This document shows positions 14,776-24,373 of a stretch of 64,000 bases of DNA, one piece after another. Made by a program: the position numbers and the translations under genes. The notes beneath the pieces are model-generated. The model was given only the letters and a program-made list of their open reading frames with translations, was not told where the DNA came from and did not search any database. Positions within the stretch are counted from its first letter, which is position 1. Each line of letters opens with the position of its first letter. The DNA comes from Kiloniellaceae bacterium (GTDB taxonomy: Bacteria > Pseudomonadota > Alphaproteobacteria > Kiloniellales > J153), in contig JAJFGN010000041.1 of the NCBI GenBank assembly GCA_021776115.1, forward strand, positions 23,925 through 87,924, written 5' to 3'.

Positions 14776-16863
14776 ATGCCTGAACTCCTGATCGAGCTGC
14801 TCTCGGAGGAGATACCGGCACGCATGCAGGCCCGCGCGGCGGCAGACTTCGCGCGGCTCTTGTCGGAGCGCCTCGCTGCGGACGGATTGGACCACGACGA
14901 ACCCCGCGCCTTCGTGACCCCACGCCGGCTTGCGGTCGTGGTCCAGGGCTTGCCGAAGAAACAACCCGATGTCACCGAGGAGCGGCGCGGCCCCCGCATC
15001 GATGCGCCCGACAAGGCGGTCCAAGGCTTTCTCAAGGCCAATGGCTTGAAATCGATAAAGCAGGCCGAAGTACGAAGCCTCGATAAAGGTGAGTTCTATT
15101 TCGCGGTCAAAAAGATGAGAGGGCAAGCGACCTCCACCGTGCTGCCCGGCTCGCTACGCGACACGATACAGGCTCTCGGCTGGCCGAAGTCGATGCGCTG
15201 GGCCGATGGCCAGTTTCGCTGGGTCCGCCCCTTGCATTCGATCCTAGCGGTCTTCGGTGGGCAAACCTTGGCGGGTGCCTTGCCGCTCAGCGACGGGGCG
15301 GCGCTGTCCTTCGGCAACACGACCGCCGGCCATCGCTTCCTGGCGCCGAAGTCCTTCAAGGTGCGTAACTTCGCCGGCTACGAAGCCAAGCTCCGCAAAT
15401 CTTATGTCATCCTCGGTCCCGACGACCGCAAAGCGGAAATTCTGAGGCAAGCAAAACGGCGCATTACCCGCGCCAAGCTCAAGCTCAAGGACGACCCCGC
15501 CCTGCTCGACGAGGTGACTGGCCTGATCGAATGGCCGGTCGTTCTGATGGGCCATATCGACGAGCAGTTCATGGACCTGCCGGCCGAGGTGCTCACCACG
15601 ACCATGCGTGCGCACCAAAAATACCTCTCTTTGCTCGATGCCAAGGGCCGCCTGTCCAACCGCTTTCTGCTAGTCGCCAATATGGAAACGGCGGACAAAG
15701 GCAAGACCATCGTCGCCGGGAACGAGCGCGTCCTGCGCGCGCGCTTGGCCGACGCACGCTTTTTCTGGGACCAGGATCGCAAGCAGGCGCTCGCGAGCCG
15801 TACCACGCGCCTGGGTGAAATCGTGTTTCACGAGAAGCTCGGCACGCTGGATGAAAAGGTCGATCGTGTCCAAGCCTTGGCGACGGAGGTCGCGGGCTAC
15901 GTCGCCGGTGCGGACAAGGACCGCGTGCGTTCGGCGGCGCGCCTGGCCAAGGCCGATCTGGTGACCGGCATGGTCGGTGAGTTCCCGGAACTGCAGGGTG
16001 TCATGGGCCGGTACTATGCCTTGCACGACGGCGAGCATGAAGACGTGGCGCGCGCCATCGCTGAGCACTATTCGCCGCTCGGACCCGGCGATACCTGCCC
16101 GTCGGCGCCGACCTCGGTTGCCGTCGCGCTAGCCGATAAGATCGACACTCTGGTCGGATTCTTCGCCATCGGTGAGAAGCCGACCGGTTCTAAGGACCCC
16201 TATGCTTTGCGCCGTACAGCGCTCGGGATCATTCGGTTGATCCTGGAAAATCGCTTGCGCTTGCCTTTGCTCAAGGCTTTCGATCTAGCGTCGCTCTCGG
16301 CCCCCGTCGCGCAGCGTGCCGACTGGCGCGGGGTCGCGGGCGAGTTACTCGATTTCTTCGCTGACCGGCTCAAGGTTGCTTTACGCGATAAGGGCGTGCG
16401 CCACGACCTCATCGCAGCGGTTTTTGCAGTGGGAGGAGAGGACGATCTGGTCCGCCTCCTGGCCCGGGTCGCGGCGCTGGAGGCTTTCTTGAAAACGCGC
16501 GATGGGGCCAACCTGCTGGTCGCCTATCGCCGGGCGGCAAACATCGTGCGGATCGAGGAAAAGCGCGATGCGCGCGCCCATGACGAGGAAGTCGACCCGG
16601 CCGCCTTGCGCCAAGAAGAAGAGCGCGACTTGTACCGCGCCTTGGGCGCCGCCTCGGCGACCTCGCGCGCGGCGATTGGCGCAGAAGATTTCAAGGGCGC
16701 GATGACCGCCGTCGCTTCTTTACGCAAATCGGTCGATAGCTTTTTCGACAAAGTGACCGTCAATGCGGACGACCGCGAGTTGCGCGCGAACCGCTTGCGT
16801 TTACTGGCGCGCATACGTGTGACCCTCGACCGGGTTGCAGATTTCTCAAAAATCGAAGGATAG
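14776..16863 (+). CDS. glyS: Glycyl-tRNA synthetase beta subunit
   Basis: ATG 14776 gives 695 residues, normal for Gly[19 protein letters not shown] at the N terminus, [63 protein letters not shown] and [11 protein letters not shown] are the family blocks. [13 protein letters not shown] and [50 protein letters not shown] segment forms the HD-like domain, and the C-terminal anticodon-binding domain ends at about residue 690. It partners the alpha subunit encoded immediately upstream. The next gene, ppdK, starts ten bases after the stop. Confidence 0.97.
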   Translation: MPELLIELLSEEIPARMQARAAADFARLLSERLAADGLDHDEPRAFVTPRRLAVVVQGLPKKQPDVTEERRGPRIDAPDKAVQGFLKANGLKSIKQAEVRSLDKGEFYFAVKKMRGQATSTVLPGSLRDTIQALGWPKSMRWADGQFRWVRPLHSILAVFGGQTLAGALPLSDGAALSFGNTTAGHRFLAPKSFKVRNFAGYEAKLRKSYVILGPDDRKAEILRQAKRRITRAKLKLKDDPALLDEVTGLIEWPVVLMGHIDEQFMDLPAEVLTTTMRAHQKYLSLLDAKGRLSNRFLLVANMETADKGKTIVAGNERVLRARLADARFFWDQDRKQALASRTTRLGEIVFHEKLGTLDEKVDRVQALATEVAGYVAGADKDRVRSAARLAKADLVTGMVGEFPELQGVMGRYYALHDGEHEDVARAIAEHYSPLGPGDTCPSAPTSVAVALADKIDTLVGFFAIGEKPTGSKDPYALRRTALGIIRLILENRLRLPLLKAFDLASLSAPVAQRADWRGVAGELLDFFADRLKVALRDKGVRHDLIAAVFAVGGEDDLVRLLARVAALEAFLKTRDGANLLVAYRRAANIVRIEEKRDARAHDEEVDPAALRQEEERDLYRALGAASATSRAAIGAEDFKGAMTAVASLRKSVDSFFDKVTVNADDRELRANRLRLLARIRVTLDRVADFSKIEG

Positions 16864-16873
16864 GGAGAGACGG

Positions 16874-19800
16874 ATGGCCAAGTGGGTCTACTCCTTTGGA
16901 AACGGTAAGGCGGAAGGCCGGGCCGAGATGCGCAACCTCTTGGGCGGCAAGGGGGCCAACTTGGCCGAGATGTCCGCCATCGGCATGCCGGTGCCGCCCG
17001 GATTCACGATTACGACAGAGGTGTGCAACCACTACTACGCGAATGTTCAGTCCTATCCGAAGGGACTGAAAAACGAGGTTGAAACGGCGCTCAAGCGCAC
17101 CGAAAAACTGGTTGGCGCCAAGTTCGGTGAAGCCAAGAACCCGCTTCTGGTTTCCGTGCGGTCGGGCGGGCGCGCGTCCATGCCCGGTATGATGGATACG
17201 GTTCTCAATCTTGGCCTCAACGACAAGACGGTGGTGGGTTTAGCGCGTCACTCGGGTGACGAGCGCTTTGCCTACGACAGCTATCGCCGCTTCATTCAGA
17301 TGTTCGGCAATGTCGTGCTCGATGTCGATCATCACCACTTCGAGGAAATTCTTGAGCTTCACAAGGAAGACAAGGCGATCACCCTCGACACAGATCTCGA
17401 TGCCGATGATTGGCGTGCCGTTATTCGAGAATTTCACGCCAAGGTTCAAGAAATCACCGGGGCTCCCTTCCCGCAAGATCCGGCCGAACAACTCTGGGCG
17501 GCTATTGGCGCGGTGTTCGGGTCTTGGATGACCCCGCGCGCGGTGACATATCGGCGCTTGCACGATCTGCCGTCCAGTTGGGGCACGGCGGTCAACGTGC
17601 AGGCCATGGTTTTCGGCAACATGGGTGACGACTGCGCGACCGGCGTCGCCTTCACGCGCGATCCTGCGACCGGCGAGAACGTATTTTACGGCGAGTTCCT
17701 CATAAATGCGCAAGGCGAGGATGTTGTGGCCGGGATACGCACGCCGCAGCACCTGACGGTTAGGGGAAAAAAGGCGAACAAGTCTTCTCTACCGTCAATG
17801 GAAGAAGTGATGCCCAAGGTCTTTGGGCAACTTCTGGAGGTGCGCCAGGTCCTGGAACGCCATTACCGTGACATGCAGGACATCGAATTCACGGTCCAAC
17901 GCGGCACCCTCTATATGCTGCAAACCCGCAACGGCAAGCGCACCGCCGGCGCCGCGATCCAAATCGCCGTTGAGATGGTTGCGGAAGGACTAATTACGGA
18001 AGCTGAGGCCGTGGCCCGGATCGAGCCGAGCTCGCTCGACCAGTTGCTGCATCCGACCCTCGACCCCAAGGCCTCACGCGAGGTGATCGCGCGCGGACTC
18101 CCGGCCTCGCCGGGGGCGGCCTCGGGGAAGATCGTATTTTCCGCCGACGCGGCCGAGTCCCAGGCGGCGGGTGGCGATTCGATCATATTGTGCCGGATCG
18201 AGACCTCGCCCGAAGATATTCATGGCATGCATGCGGCACGCGGGATTCTGACCACGCGCGGCGGCATGACCAGCCACGCCGCGGTCGTCGCGCGCGGCAT
18301 GGGGCGCCCCTGCGTTTCGGGCGCGGGTGAGCTGCGTATCGACTATACTTCTGGGGTCATGCGGGTTGGGCAGCATGAGCTCAAGGCTGGCGACGTCGTA
18401 ACAATCGATGGCGCGACCGGCGAGGTCATGCTGGGACAAGTCCCAACGGTCCAGCCGGAGCTGTCTGGCGATTTCGGCGCCATCATGGAATGGGCCGACG
18501 AGATGCGGACCCTGGGCGTGCGGGCCAACGCGGATACGCCGCTCGACGCTGGAACCGCACGCGAGTTTGGGGCCGAGGGAATCGGGCTGTGCCGCACCGA
18601 GCACATGTTCTTCGATACCGGCCGCATCGTTGCCGTGCGAGAGATGATTCTGGCCGACAGCGTGGAGGAACGGCGCCGGGCGCTCGATAAGATCCTGCCT
18701 ATGCAGCGCGACGATTTCGCCCAGATCTTTCAAATCATGCAGGGATTGCCGGTTACGATTCGCCTGCTCGACCCGCCGCTCAACGAATTCCTGCCGCACG
18801 GCGAGGCCGAAATGGCGGAGGTCGCTGCCGCGGCGGGCGTGTCGGTGGAGCATGTCCGGGCACGCAAGTTAAAACTCGACGAATGGAACCCGATGTTGGG
18901 CCATCGCGGTTGCCGCCTGGGTATTACCTATCCCGAGATATATGAGATGCAGGCGCGCGCCATTTTCGAAGCGGCGGCGCAGGTGTTCAAATCTCACGGC
19001 GAAACCGTCGAGCCCGAGATCATGATACCGCTGGTCGCTATTCCCAAGGAACTTGAGATTCTAAAGACCCTGGTCGACGAGGTCGCGCGCGCCGTCACGG
19101 CTAGCGAAGGTGTTGAAATCAAGTATCTCGTTGGCACCATGATCGAGCTGCCCCGGGCTTGCCTGCGCGCCGAGGAAATCGCGAAAACGGCTGAGTTTTT
19201 CAGCTTCGGAACCAACGACCTGACCCAAACGACCTATGGATTGTCACGCGATGACGCGACCAGTTTTCTGGGCGCCTATGAACAGCGCGGCATCATCGAC
19301 CGGGACCCCTTTATGACCATAGACACTTCGGGCGTGGGGGAGCTTGTCAGGATCGGCGTCGAACGCGGCCGCCGCGCGCGCCCGGATATCAAGCTGGGCA
19401 TTTGCGGCGAGCATGGCGGCGATCCCGATTCGATCCAGTTTTGCCAAAGCGTGGGCCTCAGCTACATTTCGTGTTCGCCCTTCCGGGTCCCCATCGCCCG
19501 CCTAGCCGCCGCGCAGGCGGCGCTAGCAGGCATGAAAATACAACCTAAGAATGTTTCTACGAAGCGGAAGATGCCCGCCAAAAAGAAAGCCGCCAAAGCG
19601 AAATCAAAAACGTCGCTGAAGGCGGCGACGAAGAAGCGGGGCGCTAAGAAGGCATTGGCAAAAAGGAAAGCCGCTCCAAAGAAGAAGGCCACAGCTAAGA
19701 AGCGAGCCGCAGTCAAGAAAAAGCCCGCCGCTAGAAAGCGGTCTCCGGTTATGAAAAAGGTGCCGGGCAAGAAGAAAGCTGCCGCAAGGAAGAGACCGGT

Positions 19801-19888
19801 CACCGCGGCAAAGCGGGCCAAAAAATCGGCGGGGAGGGTCCGCCGGAGCGCGCCGCGCAAGTCGAAAAAACCGGTGCGGCGGCGCTAG
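16874..19888 (+). CDS. ppdK: Pyruvate phosphate dikinase with a Lys/Ala-rich histone-H1-like C-terminal tail
   Basis: The 1004-residue product, from ATG 16874 after GGGAGAGACGG, interconverts pyruvate + ATP + Pi with PEP + AMP + PPi. The N-terminal nucleotide-binding domain begins KWVYSFGNGKAEGRAEMRNLLGGKGANLAEM. The phospho-carrier His lies in LTTRGGMTSHAAVVARGMG (about residue 465). The PEP-binding barrel includes GIGLCRTEHMFF, LGHRGCRLGITYPEIYEMQ and the acid-base Cys in GICGEHGGDPDSI (about residue 843). The enzyme would normally end near residue 890. Here it continues for about 110 residues of almost only K, A and R with PAKKKAAKAK-type repeats. An in-frame ATG at 19571 heads the tail. 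The tail may bind nucleic acid or polyphosphate (inference). Confidence 0.95.
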   Translation: MAKWVYSFGNGKAEGRAEMRNLLGGKGANLAEMSAIGMPVPPGFTITTEVCNHYYANVQSYPKGLKNEVETALKRTEKLVGAKFGEAKNPLLVSVRSGGRASMPGMMDTVLNLGLNDKTVVGLARHSGDERFAYDSYRRFIQMFGNVVLDVDHHHFEEILELHKEDKAITLDTDLDADDWRAVIREFHAKVQEITGAPFPQDPAEQLWAAIGAVFGSWMTPRAVTYRRLHDLPSSWGTAVNVQAMVFGNMGDDCATGVAFTRDPATGENVFYGEFLINAQGEDVVAGIRTPQHLTVRGKKANKSSLPSMEEVMPKVFGQLLEVRQVLERHYRDMQDIEFTVQRGTLYMLQTRNGKRTAGAAIQIAVEMVAEGLITEAEAVARIEPSSLDQLLHPTLDPKASREVIARGLPASPGAASGKIVFSADAAESQAAGGDSIILCRIETSPEDIHGMHAARGILTTRGGMTSHAAVVARGMGRPCVSGAGELRIDYTSGVMRVGQHELKAGDVVTIDGATGEVMLGQVPTVQPELSGDFGAIMEWADEMRTLGVRANADTPLDAGTAREFGAEGIGLCRTEHMFFDTGRIVAVREMILADSVEERRRALDKILPMQRDDFAQIFQIMQGLPVTIRLLDPPLNEFLPHGEAEMAEVAAAAGVSVEHVRARKLKLDEWNPMLGHRGCRLGITYPEIYEMQARAIFEAAAQVFKSHGETVEPEIMIPLVAIPKELEILKTLVDEVARAVTASEGVEIKYLVGTMIELPRACLRAEEIAKTAEFFSFGTNDLTQTTYGLSRDDATSFLGAYEQRGIIDRDPFMTIDTSGVGELVRIGVERGRRARPDIKLGICGEHGGDPDSIQFCQSVGLSYISCSPFRVPIARLAAAQAALAGMKIQPKNVSTKRKMPAKKKAAKAKSKTSLKAATKKRGAKKALAKRKAAPKKKATAKKRAAVKKKPAARKRSPVMKKVPGKKKAAARKRPVTAAKRAKKSAGRVRRSAPRKSKKPVRRR

Positions 19889-19919
19889 TGTATTCTGCTC
19901 CAACAGGTTGCTGGCGGGG

Positions 19920-20696
19920 TTATTTTTTGACGGCACGCTCCACGACAACCTGAAACCGGTAGGGCGAATCCAGGCCGCCGGCCTGGATAGACGTGGAGCC
20001 ATATCGCAGGTCGGCGACACTAAATTCTTCGAAATGCCCGATCCTCCGGTCCGCGACAAGCGTCCCTAGGTGGCTCGCCAAGTCTCGGATAATCAGACGG
20101 CCCTCGTGATTCTCGATCGCGAAATGCAGGGGCGAGATTTCGTCGCCGACCGAGGCTTGAAACATTAAGTCCGCCTTTCGCGCGGTCGTTTTTTCTCCCG
20201 GCCGCGAGTGCCGCCCGACGTGAAAAGGTAGGGTGTTTATAACCACGCCTTCGGACCCGATGTGCGCCAGCATCTCCGGCGACTCCGCTAACAGTCGGAT
20301 CGAGCGAACCGCGCTGTAGGGCGCGCCTTCATTGTATAATTGGTGAGCCATGAGCTGGCTTTGCGCTGCCGCCAAACGATCGCAGAGAGCGCGCAGCAGC
20401 GTGAGGCCCAGCGGGTTCTCCCGGCTGAAGACCGATAGAAACGCCTCTTTTGGAATGACCATCAGCGTGACAGGCGTGACCGCGCGAACAGTGGTCGAGC
20501 GCGCTTGGTTCCGTAAGACTCCAGACTCCCCAAAAATCGCGCCCTTGCCCAGAACCGCCAAGCGAACCTGTCCGTCGCCGATCTGACGCGACACCTCCAC
20601 CTTGCCGTCGGTTATGATAAAGACGGCGTCGCCTGGGCCGCCTTCCTCATAGATTACCCGGCCTGCGGGAGTGGTTTTTTCTTCAAGCTTGCTCAT
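19920..20696 (-). CDS. Cyclic nucleotide-binding domain protein with C-terminal FHA domain
   Basis: The chosen start ATG 20696 (MSKLEEKTTPAGRVIYEEGG) gives 258 residues. Residues about 5-115 form a cNMP-binding fold: AGRVIYEEGGPGDAVFIITDGKVEVSR, a GAIFGESGVLRNQARSTTVRA phosphate-binding cassette and the closing VIPKEAFLSVF helix. The cassette has GES and R-T-x as in CRP-like domains. Residues about 165-250 resemble an FHA domain (LPFHVGRHSR, DEISPLHFAIENHEGRLIIRDLASHLGT). No helix-turn-helix is seen. It would act as a signalling adaptor that reads a second messenger and phosphothreonine, a role inferred from the domains. It converges with ppdK and diverges from meaB. Confidence 0.7.
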   Translation of the reverse strand: MSKLEEKTTPAGRVIYEEGGPGDAVFIITDGKVEVSRQIGDGQVRLAVLGKGAIFGESGVLRNQARSTTVRAVTPVTLMVIPKEAFLSVFSRENPLGLTLLRALCDRLAAAQSQLMAHQLYNEGAPYSAVRSIRLLAESPEMLAHIGSEGVVINTLPFHVGRHSRPGEKTTARKADLMFQASVGDEISPLHFAIENHEGRLIIRDLASHLGTLVADRRIGHFEEFSVADLRYGSTSIQAGGLDSPYRFQVVVERAVKK

Positions 20697-20805
20697 GGTT
20701 GCAAGTTTGCGCCGGCAGGCCTTACGAAGTGTTAACGATGTACGCGAGCCGTAGCCGCCCGAAAGGCCCTTGACCGCGGGAGGCGCGCGGGGCACGTCAA
20801 ACCCC

Positions 20806-21756
20806 ATGACCGGAAAAGACCGAGCGCCAAGCCTGGGAGCTCTCACGCGCGGCGGTAAGCCCGCAATGGCGAGCGCTTTGGCCGCCCTGGAGCGTGCCGC
20901 GAATGAGACCGCGACGCTGGCGCTTCTGGACGACTCCTACGGCGCGCCGCGGGCTCAGGTAATCGGGGTAACCGGGCCGCCTGGCGTCGGCAAGTCGACC
21001 CTGCTGGGACGTTTGGTCGCGCGTTTCCGGGCCGCCGGTCAAAGCGTCGGCGTGATCGCGGTTGATCCCTCCTCGCGCCGCTCCGGCGGGGCTTTGCTCG
21101 GCGACCGGGTCCGTCTGGTCACCGACCCCGATGACGAGGGTGTCTTCGTCCGCTCCATGGCGGCGCGCGATCGCTTGGGCGGGCTAGCCGAGACCACCGT
21201 GGCCGCCATGGTGGTCATGCGGGCCACCTACGATGTTGTGCTGATCGAAACCGTTGGGGTCGGTCAGTCGGAAACCGACGTTGCCGGTGTGGCCGACACG
21301 GTGGTGTTTTGCGTTCAGCCCGCCTCGGGCGATTCGCTGCAATTCATGAAGGCCGGGATCATCGAGATCCCCCACATTGCCGTGGTGACCAAGGCCGATG
21401 TTGGGCCGGCGGCCAGACGTGCGCTGGCCGATCTCAAGGGCGCTTTGTCGCTAGCGGCCCATACCGCCGCGGAGGCTTGGCCGATTGAGGTCCTATCCGT
21501 TTCGGCGACGGGCGGGCAGGGGCTCGACGATTTGCAGGCGGCCCTGGCGCGCCGTGCCGCTTGGCTCGGAGAGGGCAACCGGCTGATGGAGCAACGCCAG
21601 GCGCAAGCGAAACTTTGGTTGCGCGATGCGTTACGCGACCGCTTTGGCTCGCAAGGCCTGCACCGCGCGCAAACCTTGGGTCTCGATCTAAACGTGACCG
21701 GCGGAACATCGCCTTTTGCCCGTCTGGCCGAGGTGTCGGGGAAGATTATGCTCTAA
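20806..21756 (+). CDS. meaB: MeaB/ArgK-type GTPase, methylmalonyl-CoA mutase chaperone
   Basis: ATG 20806 gives 316 residues; a TTG at 20770 would add 12. G1 is GPPGVGKSTLL, followed by VIAVDPSSRRSGGALLGDRVR, the FVRSMAARDRLGGLAE segment specific to MeaB, G3-like IETVGVGQSETDVAG and the TKAD specificity motif. The family gates adenosylcobalamin loading and protects methylmalonyl-CoA mutase. No mutase gene lies in this window, so the partner must be elsewhere. The C-terminal dimerisation arm is shorter than in some relatives. Its end overlaps the convergent ygfZ gene by four bases. Confidence 0.88.
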   Translation: MTGKDRAPSLGALTRGGKPAMASALAALERAANETATLALLDDSYGAPRAQVIGVTGPPGVGKSTLLGRLVARFRAAGQSVGVIAVDPSSRRSGGALLGDRVRLVTDPDDEGVFVRSMAARDRLGGLAETTVAAMVVMRATYDVVLIETVGVGQSETDVAGVADTVVFCVQPASGDSLQFMKAGIIEIPHIAVVTKADVGPAARRALADLKGALSLAAHTAAEAWPIEVLSVSATGGQGLDDLQAALARRAAWLGEGNRLMEQRQAQAKLWLRDALRDRFGSQGLHRAQTLGLDLNVTGGTSPFARLAEVSGKIML

Positions 21757-22652
21757 AAGTTCGCCCAATCCGGCCTTTTGGGGACCAACTTGGCCTTGCC
21801 AGCAACTAGCGGCTCGGCCGCATCTTCCACGGCATCGAGCCGCAGGAGCGCGAGTCCAATGGTTTCGGCGCTGGATCGCATGATGCCGACCTCCTTATCG
21901 TCGCGTGTGACGGGTGTGCCAGGAGCAGGGGCAGGCCCGTCTATCTCGACCGGCATCAAGCGCTTCTTGATTAGCGCGCGGTATTTCGTGCGCGCGGTCA
22001 GTTCCTGACCCATGAAGCACCCCTTGTCCCAATCCACGCCGTTGAGCTCGTCGAATCCGTTCTCGAGCAGCGGCGAGCGCTCGATCTCAAGGTCGCGGCT
22101 GCCGTCGGGGACACCGCACGAGATGCGCAGGCGGTCGTAGTCGGCGGCGGTGGCGGGCTCGAAACCAGCCTGCTGCAAAGCTGTGTCCGCTCCGTCGCGG
22201 GGCAGCACGGCGCGCGCGCCCAGGCCCGGAAGGCGGGGATCCATATAGGCCAGCCCGCTCCCAAAGGAGGTCGCCGCACCAGGGCTTTCCGGTAAGGCAA
22301 GCGCCGCAGCCGTGCCGGCACCGAACAGGGCCGCGACTGCATAGCGCTCGCCCGCATCCTCTATCGCTACCTTGGAGCGTAATTTGTAAACCGAAAGCCG
22401 CCGCTTCAGGTCGCCGCGCCGGGCCGCTTCGCAATCGATCAGGATCGCTTCCGCGTCTTGCGGGTCCTGGGTCAGGAAGAATTCGTGCAGGAACTTGCCC
22501 TGGGGGGTCAGGAAGGCCGACCAAATCGCGCGATCGGCACTTAGCTTTGCGATATCGTTGGAGATCATACCCTGGAGAAATGACCGCGTGTCCGCGCCGC
22601 CGACGCGCAGAACCGCGCGCGAGTCCAGAATCAGGGCCACAGGCTCGGCCAT
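21753..22652 (-). CDS. ygfZ: YgfZ/GcvT-like folate-binding protein
   Basis: A 299-residue member of the tRNA-modifying, iron-sulphur-assisting YgfZ family (COG0354/CAF17). The signature KGCFMGQELTARTKY, with the key cysteine, is near residue 212. The N terminus AVLRVGGADTRSFLQGMISNDIAKL and the WSAFLTPQGKFLHEFFL segment match the GcvT-like folate-binding fold. The family supports repair or assembly of certain 4Fe-4S enzymes with tetrahydrofolate. It has no obvious operon partner; meaB converges with it on the other strand. Confidence 0.88.
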   Translation of the reverse strand: MAEPVALILDSRAVLRVGGADTRSFLQGMISNDIAKLSADRAIWSAFLTPQGKFLHEFFLTQDPQDAEAILIDCEAARRGDLKRRLSVYKLRSKVAIEDAGERYAVAALFGAGTAAALALPESPGAATSFGSGLAYMDPRLPGLGARAVLPRDGADTALQQAGFEPATAADYDRLRISCGVPDGSRDLEIERSPLLENGFDELNGVDWDKGCFMGQELTARTKYRALIKKRLMPVEIDGPAPAPGTPVTRDDKEVGIMRSSAETIGLALLRLDAVEDAAEPLVAGKAKLVPKRPDWANF

Positions 22653-22927
22653 GGGGCATGGTCTCCACTTTAATCAGGTCGAGGCCTAGAAGGTGGCGAT
22701 ACCTCGGGCGCTTGGCAAGGGCGGGACTCGTGGGCGAAGAGCACGATCATGGGGCAGCCCGCGGCGGCTGGAGATCTGCTCTGGCGTATTCCGCCGAGCG
22801 GGCCAAACTCGTTACATGCTCAGGACTTATCGTCGAATCCGCCCTTGCGAAACGCACGCTGAAGCAACAATCTGGCGGCGCGAACCGGCCCGGCTGTTTC
22901 GCGTCCGAATCAACACGAAAAGCGGCC

Positions 22928-23332
22928 ATGGAACCGATGCTCACCATCCACGCCCAGATTTCACCCGGCGAACTTATCGACAAGATCACGATCCTTGAGA
23001 TCAAGGAAGCACGCATCGGCGATACGCGGAAGCGGGCGAACGTGCGCTATGCCCTGAAGTCGTTGTCGGAAACCCGGGAGCAGACGCTGGCCATGAGCGC
23101 GCCCCTGGAAGGCCTGTGGTCTGACCTGAGAAGTGTCAACGAGGCCCTGTGGGAGATCGAGGACGAGATTCGCCTCTGTGAGGCAAAGATGGAATTCGGA
23201 CCTCGGTTCATCGAGCTGGCGCGCTCGGTCTATAAGACCAATGATCGCCGTGCCGCCATCAAGAAGGACATCGATCTGCTCTTCAGCTCCGCCATGACCG
23301 ACGAGAAATCCTATGAACACCCGGGCGGCTGA
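22928..23332 (+). CDS. DUF6165 family protein
   Basis: ATG 22928 gives 134 residues. LTIHAQISPGELIDKITILEIKEARIGDTRKRANVRYALKSL and a C-terminal VYKTNDRRAAIKKDIDLLFSSAMTDEKSY are typical of this small helical family, often found next to polysaccharide or glycosyltransferase genes in Alphaproteobacteria. Its role is unknown. Here it ends 22 bases inside the convergent glycosyltransferase family 9 gene, consistent with that association. The 275 bases upstream (22653-22927) hold no gene I can support. Confidence 0.75.
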   Translation: MEPMLTIHAQISPGELIDKITILEIKEARIGDTRKRANVRYALKSLSETREQTLAMSAPLEGLWSDLRSVNEALWEIEDEIRLCEAKMEFGPRFIELARSVYKTNDRRAAIKKDIDLLFSSAMTDEKSYEHPGG

Positions 23333-24246
23333 TGTGCGAGCAGGCGGGCGACCGCCGCCTCCACCTCCTCAACCCTCAGCTGCGCCAGATTAGCGGTTAC
23401 GATCATTTCGACCCGGTTCCCGAGAGGCCGTGACTTGACCGGGTTCGAAAGCGTTCCAAAGATCGCAACCAGCGGACAATCGGCCAACGCGATCAAATGT
23501 GTGGGCCCGGTATCGTTGCCGACGGCCAAGCGGGCTCTGCGGGCCAACTCCACGATCTGTTCCAGATTGGAATCGATATCGTACGTGGATGGACAAAGAC
23601 GCGTAATGACGCGCGCTTCCTCAGTCTCCGCCGGCCCGCGGATGAGGACCGGCGTCAAACCCCTGGCCGCCAGCTGGCAGGCCAACTCGCCATAGCGCTC
23701 GGCCGGCCAGCGTTTCTCGCGCCGTGTGGGTGACGAGCCGGGAACCAGCAGGGCGTAAGAGGGAGGCAATCCGTAGTGCGAGATGTCCGCCTTGAGGAAG
23801 CCAAGATCGGGTGCTGGCACCGCGTCGATGCCCGCGAGTGCAAGCATTTCGGCCTGGCGCTGGTAAATCGGCAAGGGCTTCCGGCGGCCGGAATAGTACA
23901 CGCCACGGCCGCGCACGACGCCGACCCATTGGGTCGCGCGTGGGTTAACAAACCTCGCGTAGGCGTTGGTGCGCGTGGACCACTGAAGGTCGTAAATCCG
24001 GTCGAAACGTGCCGCGCGCAGCTTACGCGCCAAGGCGAGCCAATCCTGGACCCGCTGCAGCGACGGCCGCCGGTCGGTCCAGACCTCGTCGAAACAGCCC
24101 GACGCCTGACCCAGATTCACAAAGGGCGCGGTGGTGAGCAGGGTGACGCGGTCGTTCTTGTGGCGCGCCCGGATCGCCTGCATGGCGCCGATCGAAAGCA
24201 CGAAATCGCCGAGCGCCGAGAGCTTGATGACCAGGATGTTTCGCAC
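23311..24246 (-). CDS. Glycosyltransferase family 9 (heptosyltransferase-like) protein
   Basis: GTG 24246 gives 311 residues beginning VRNILVIKLSALGDFVLSIGAMQAIRARHKNDRVTLL, the standard N-terminal Rossmann segment of ADP-heptose:LPS heptosyltransferases. The C-terminal sugar-nucleotide site is represented by LVPGSSPTRREKRWPAERYGEL and LAVGNDTGPTHLIALADCPLVAIFG. It would add a heptose or related sugar to the lipopolysaccharide core on the cytoplasmic side of the inner membrane. It is divergent from a GT4 glycosyltransferase, together forming a small cell-surface polysaccharide locus with the DUF6165 gene. The exact acceptor cannot be told. Confidence 0.88.
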   Translation of the reverse strand: MRNILVIKLSALGDFVLSIGAMQAIRARHKNDRVTLLTTAPFVNLGQASGCFDEVWTDRRPSLQRVQDWLALARKLRAARFDRIYDLQWSTRTNAYARFVNPRATQWVGVVRGRGVYYSGRRKPLPIYQRQAEMLALAGIDAVPAPDLGFLKADISHYGLPPSYALLVPGSSPTRREKRWPAERYGELACQLAARGLTPVLIRGPAETEEARVITRLCPSTYDIDSNLEQIVELARRARLAVGNDTGPTHLIALADCPLVAIFGTLSNPVKSRPLGNRVEMIVTANLAQLRVEEVEAAVARLLAHQPPGCS

Positions 24247-24373
24247 GTGGGGGGATCTCAGCGCAGGACCGGAACCATGTCGGCTTCTTACCGTGTGTAC
24301 CTTGGCCTTACAAGGCGCGGAGGCTATAAAGCATCTCGAATGGGTGCAACGAATACGGCGAGGCGAAACCGGC

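Noticed and set aside
16835..16873. An earlier start for pyruvate phosphate dikinase
   Set aside because: The upstream bases are the end of glyS, and ATG 16874 has a good ribosome site and the conserved N terminus.
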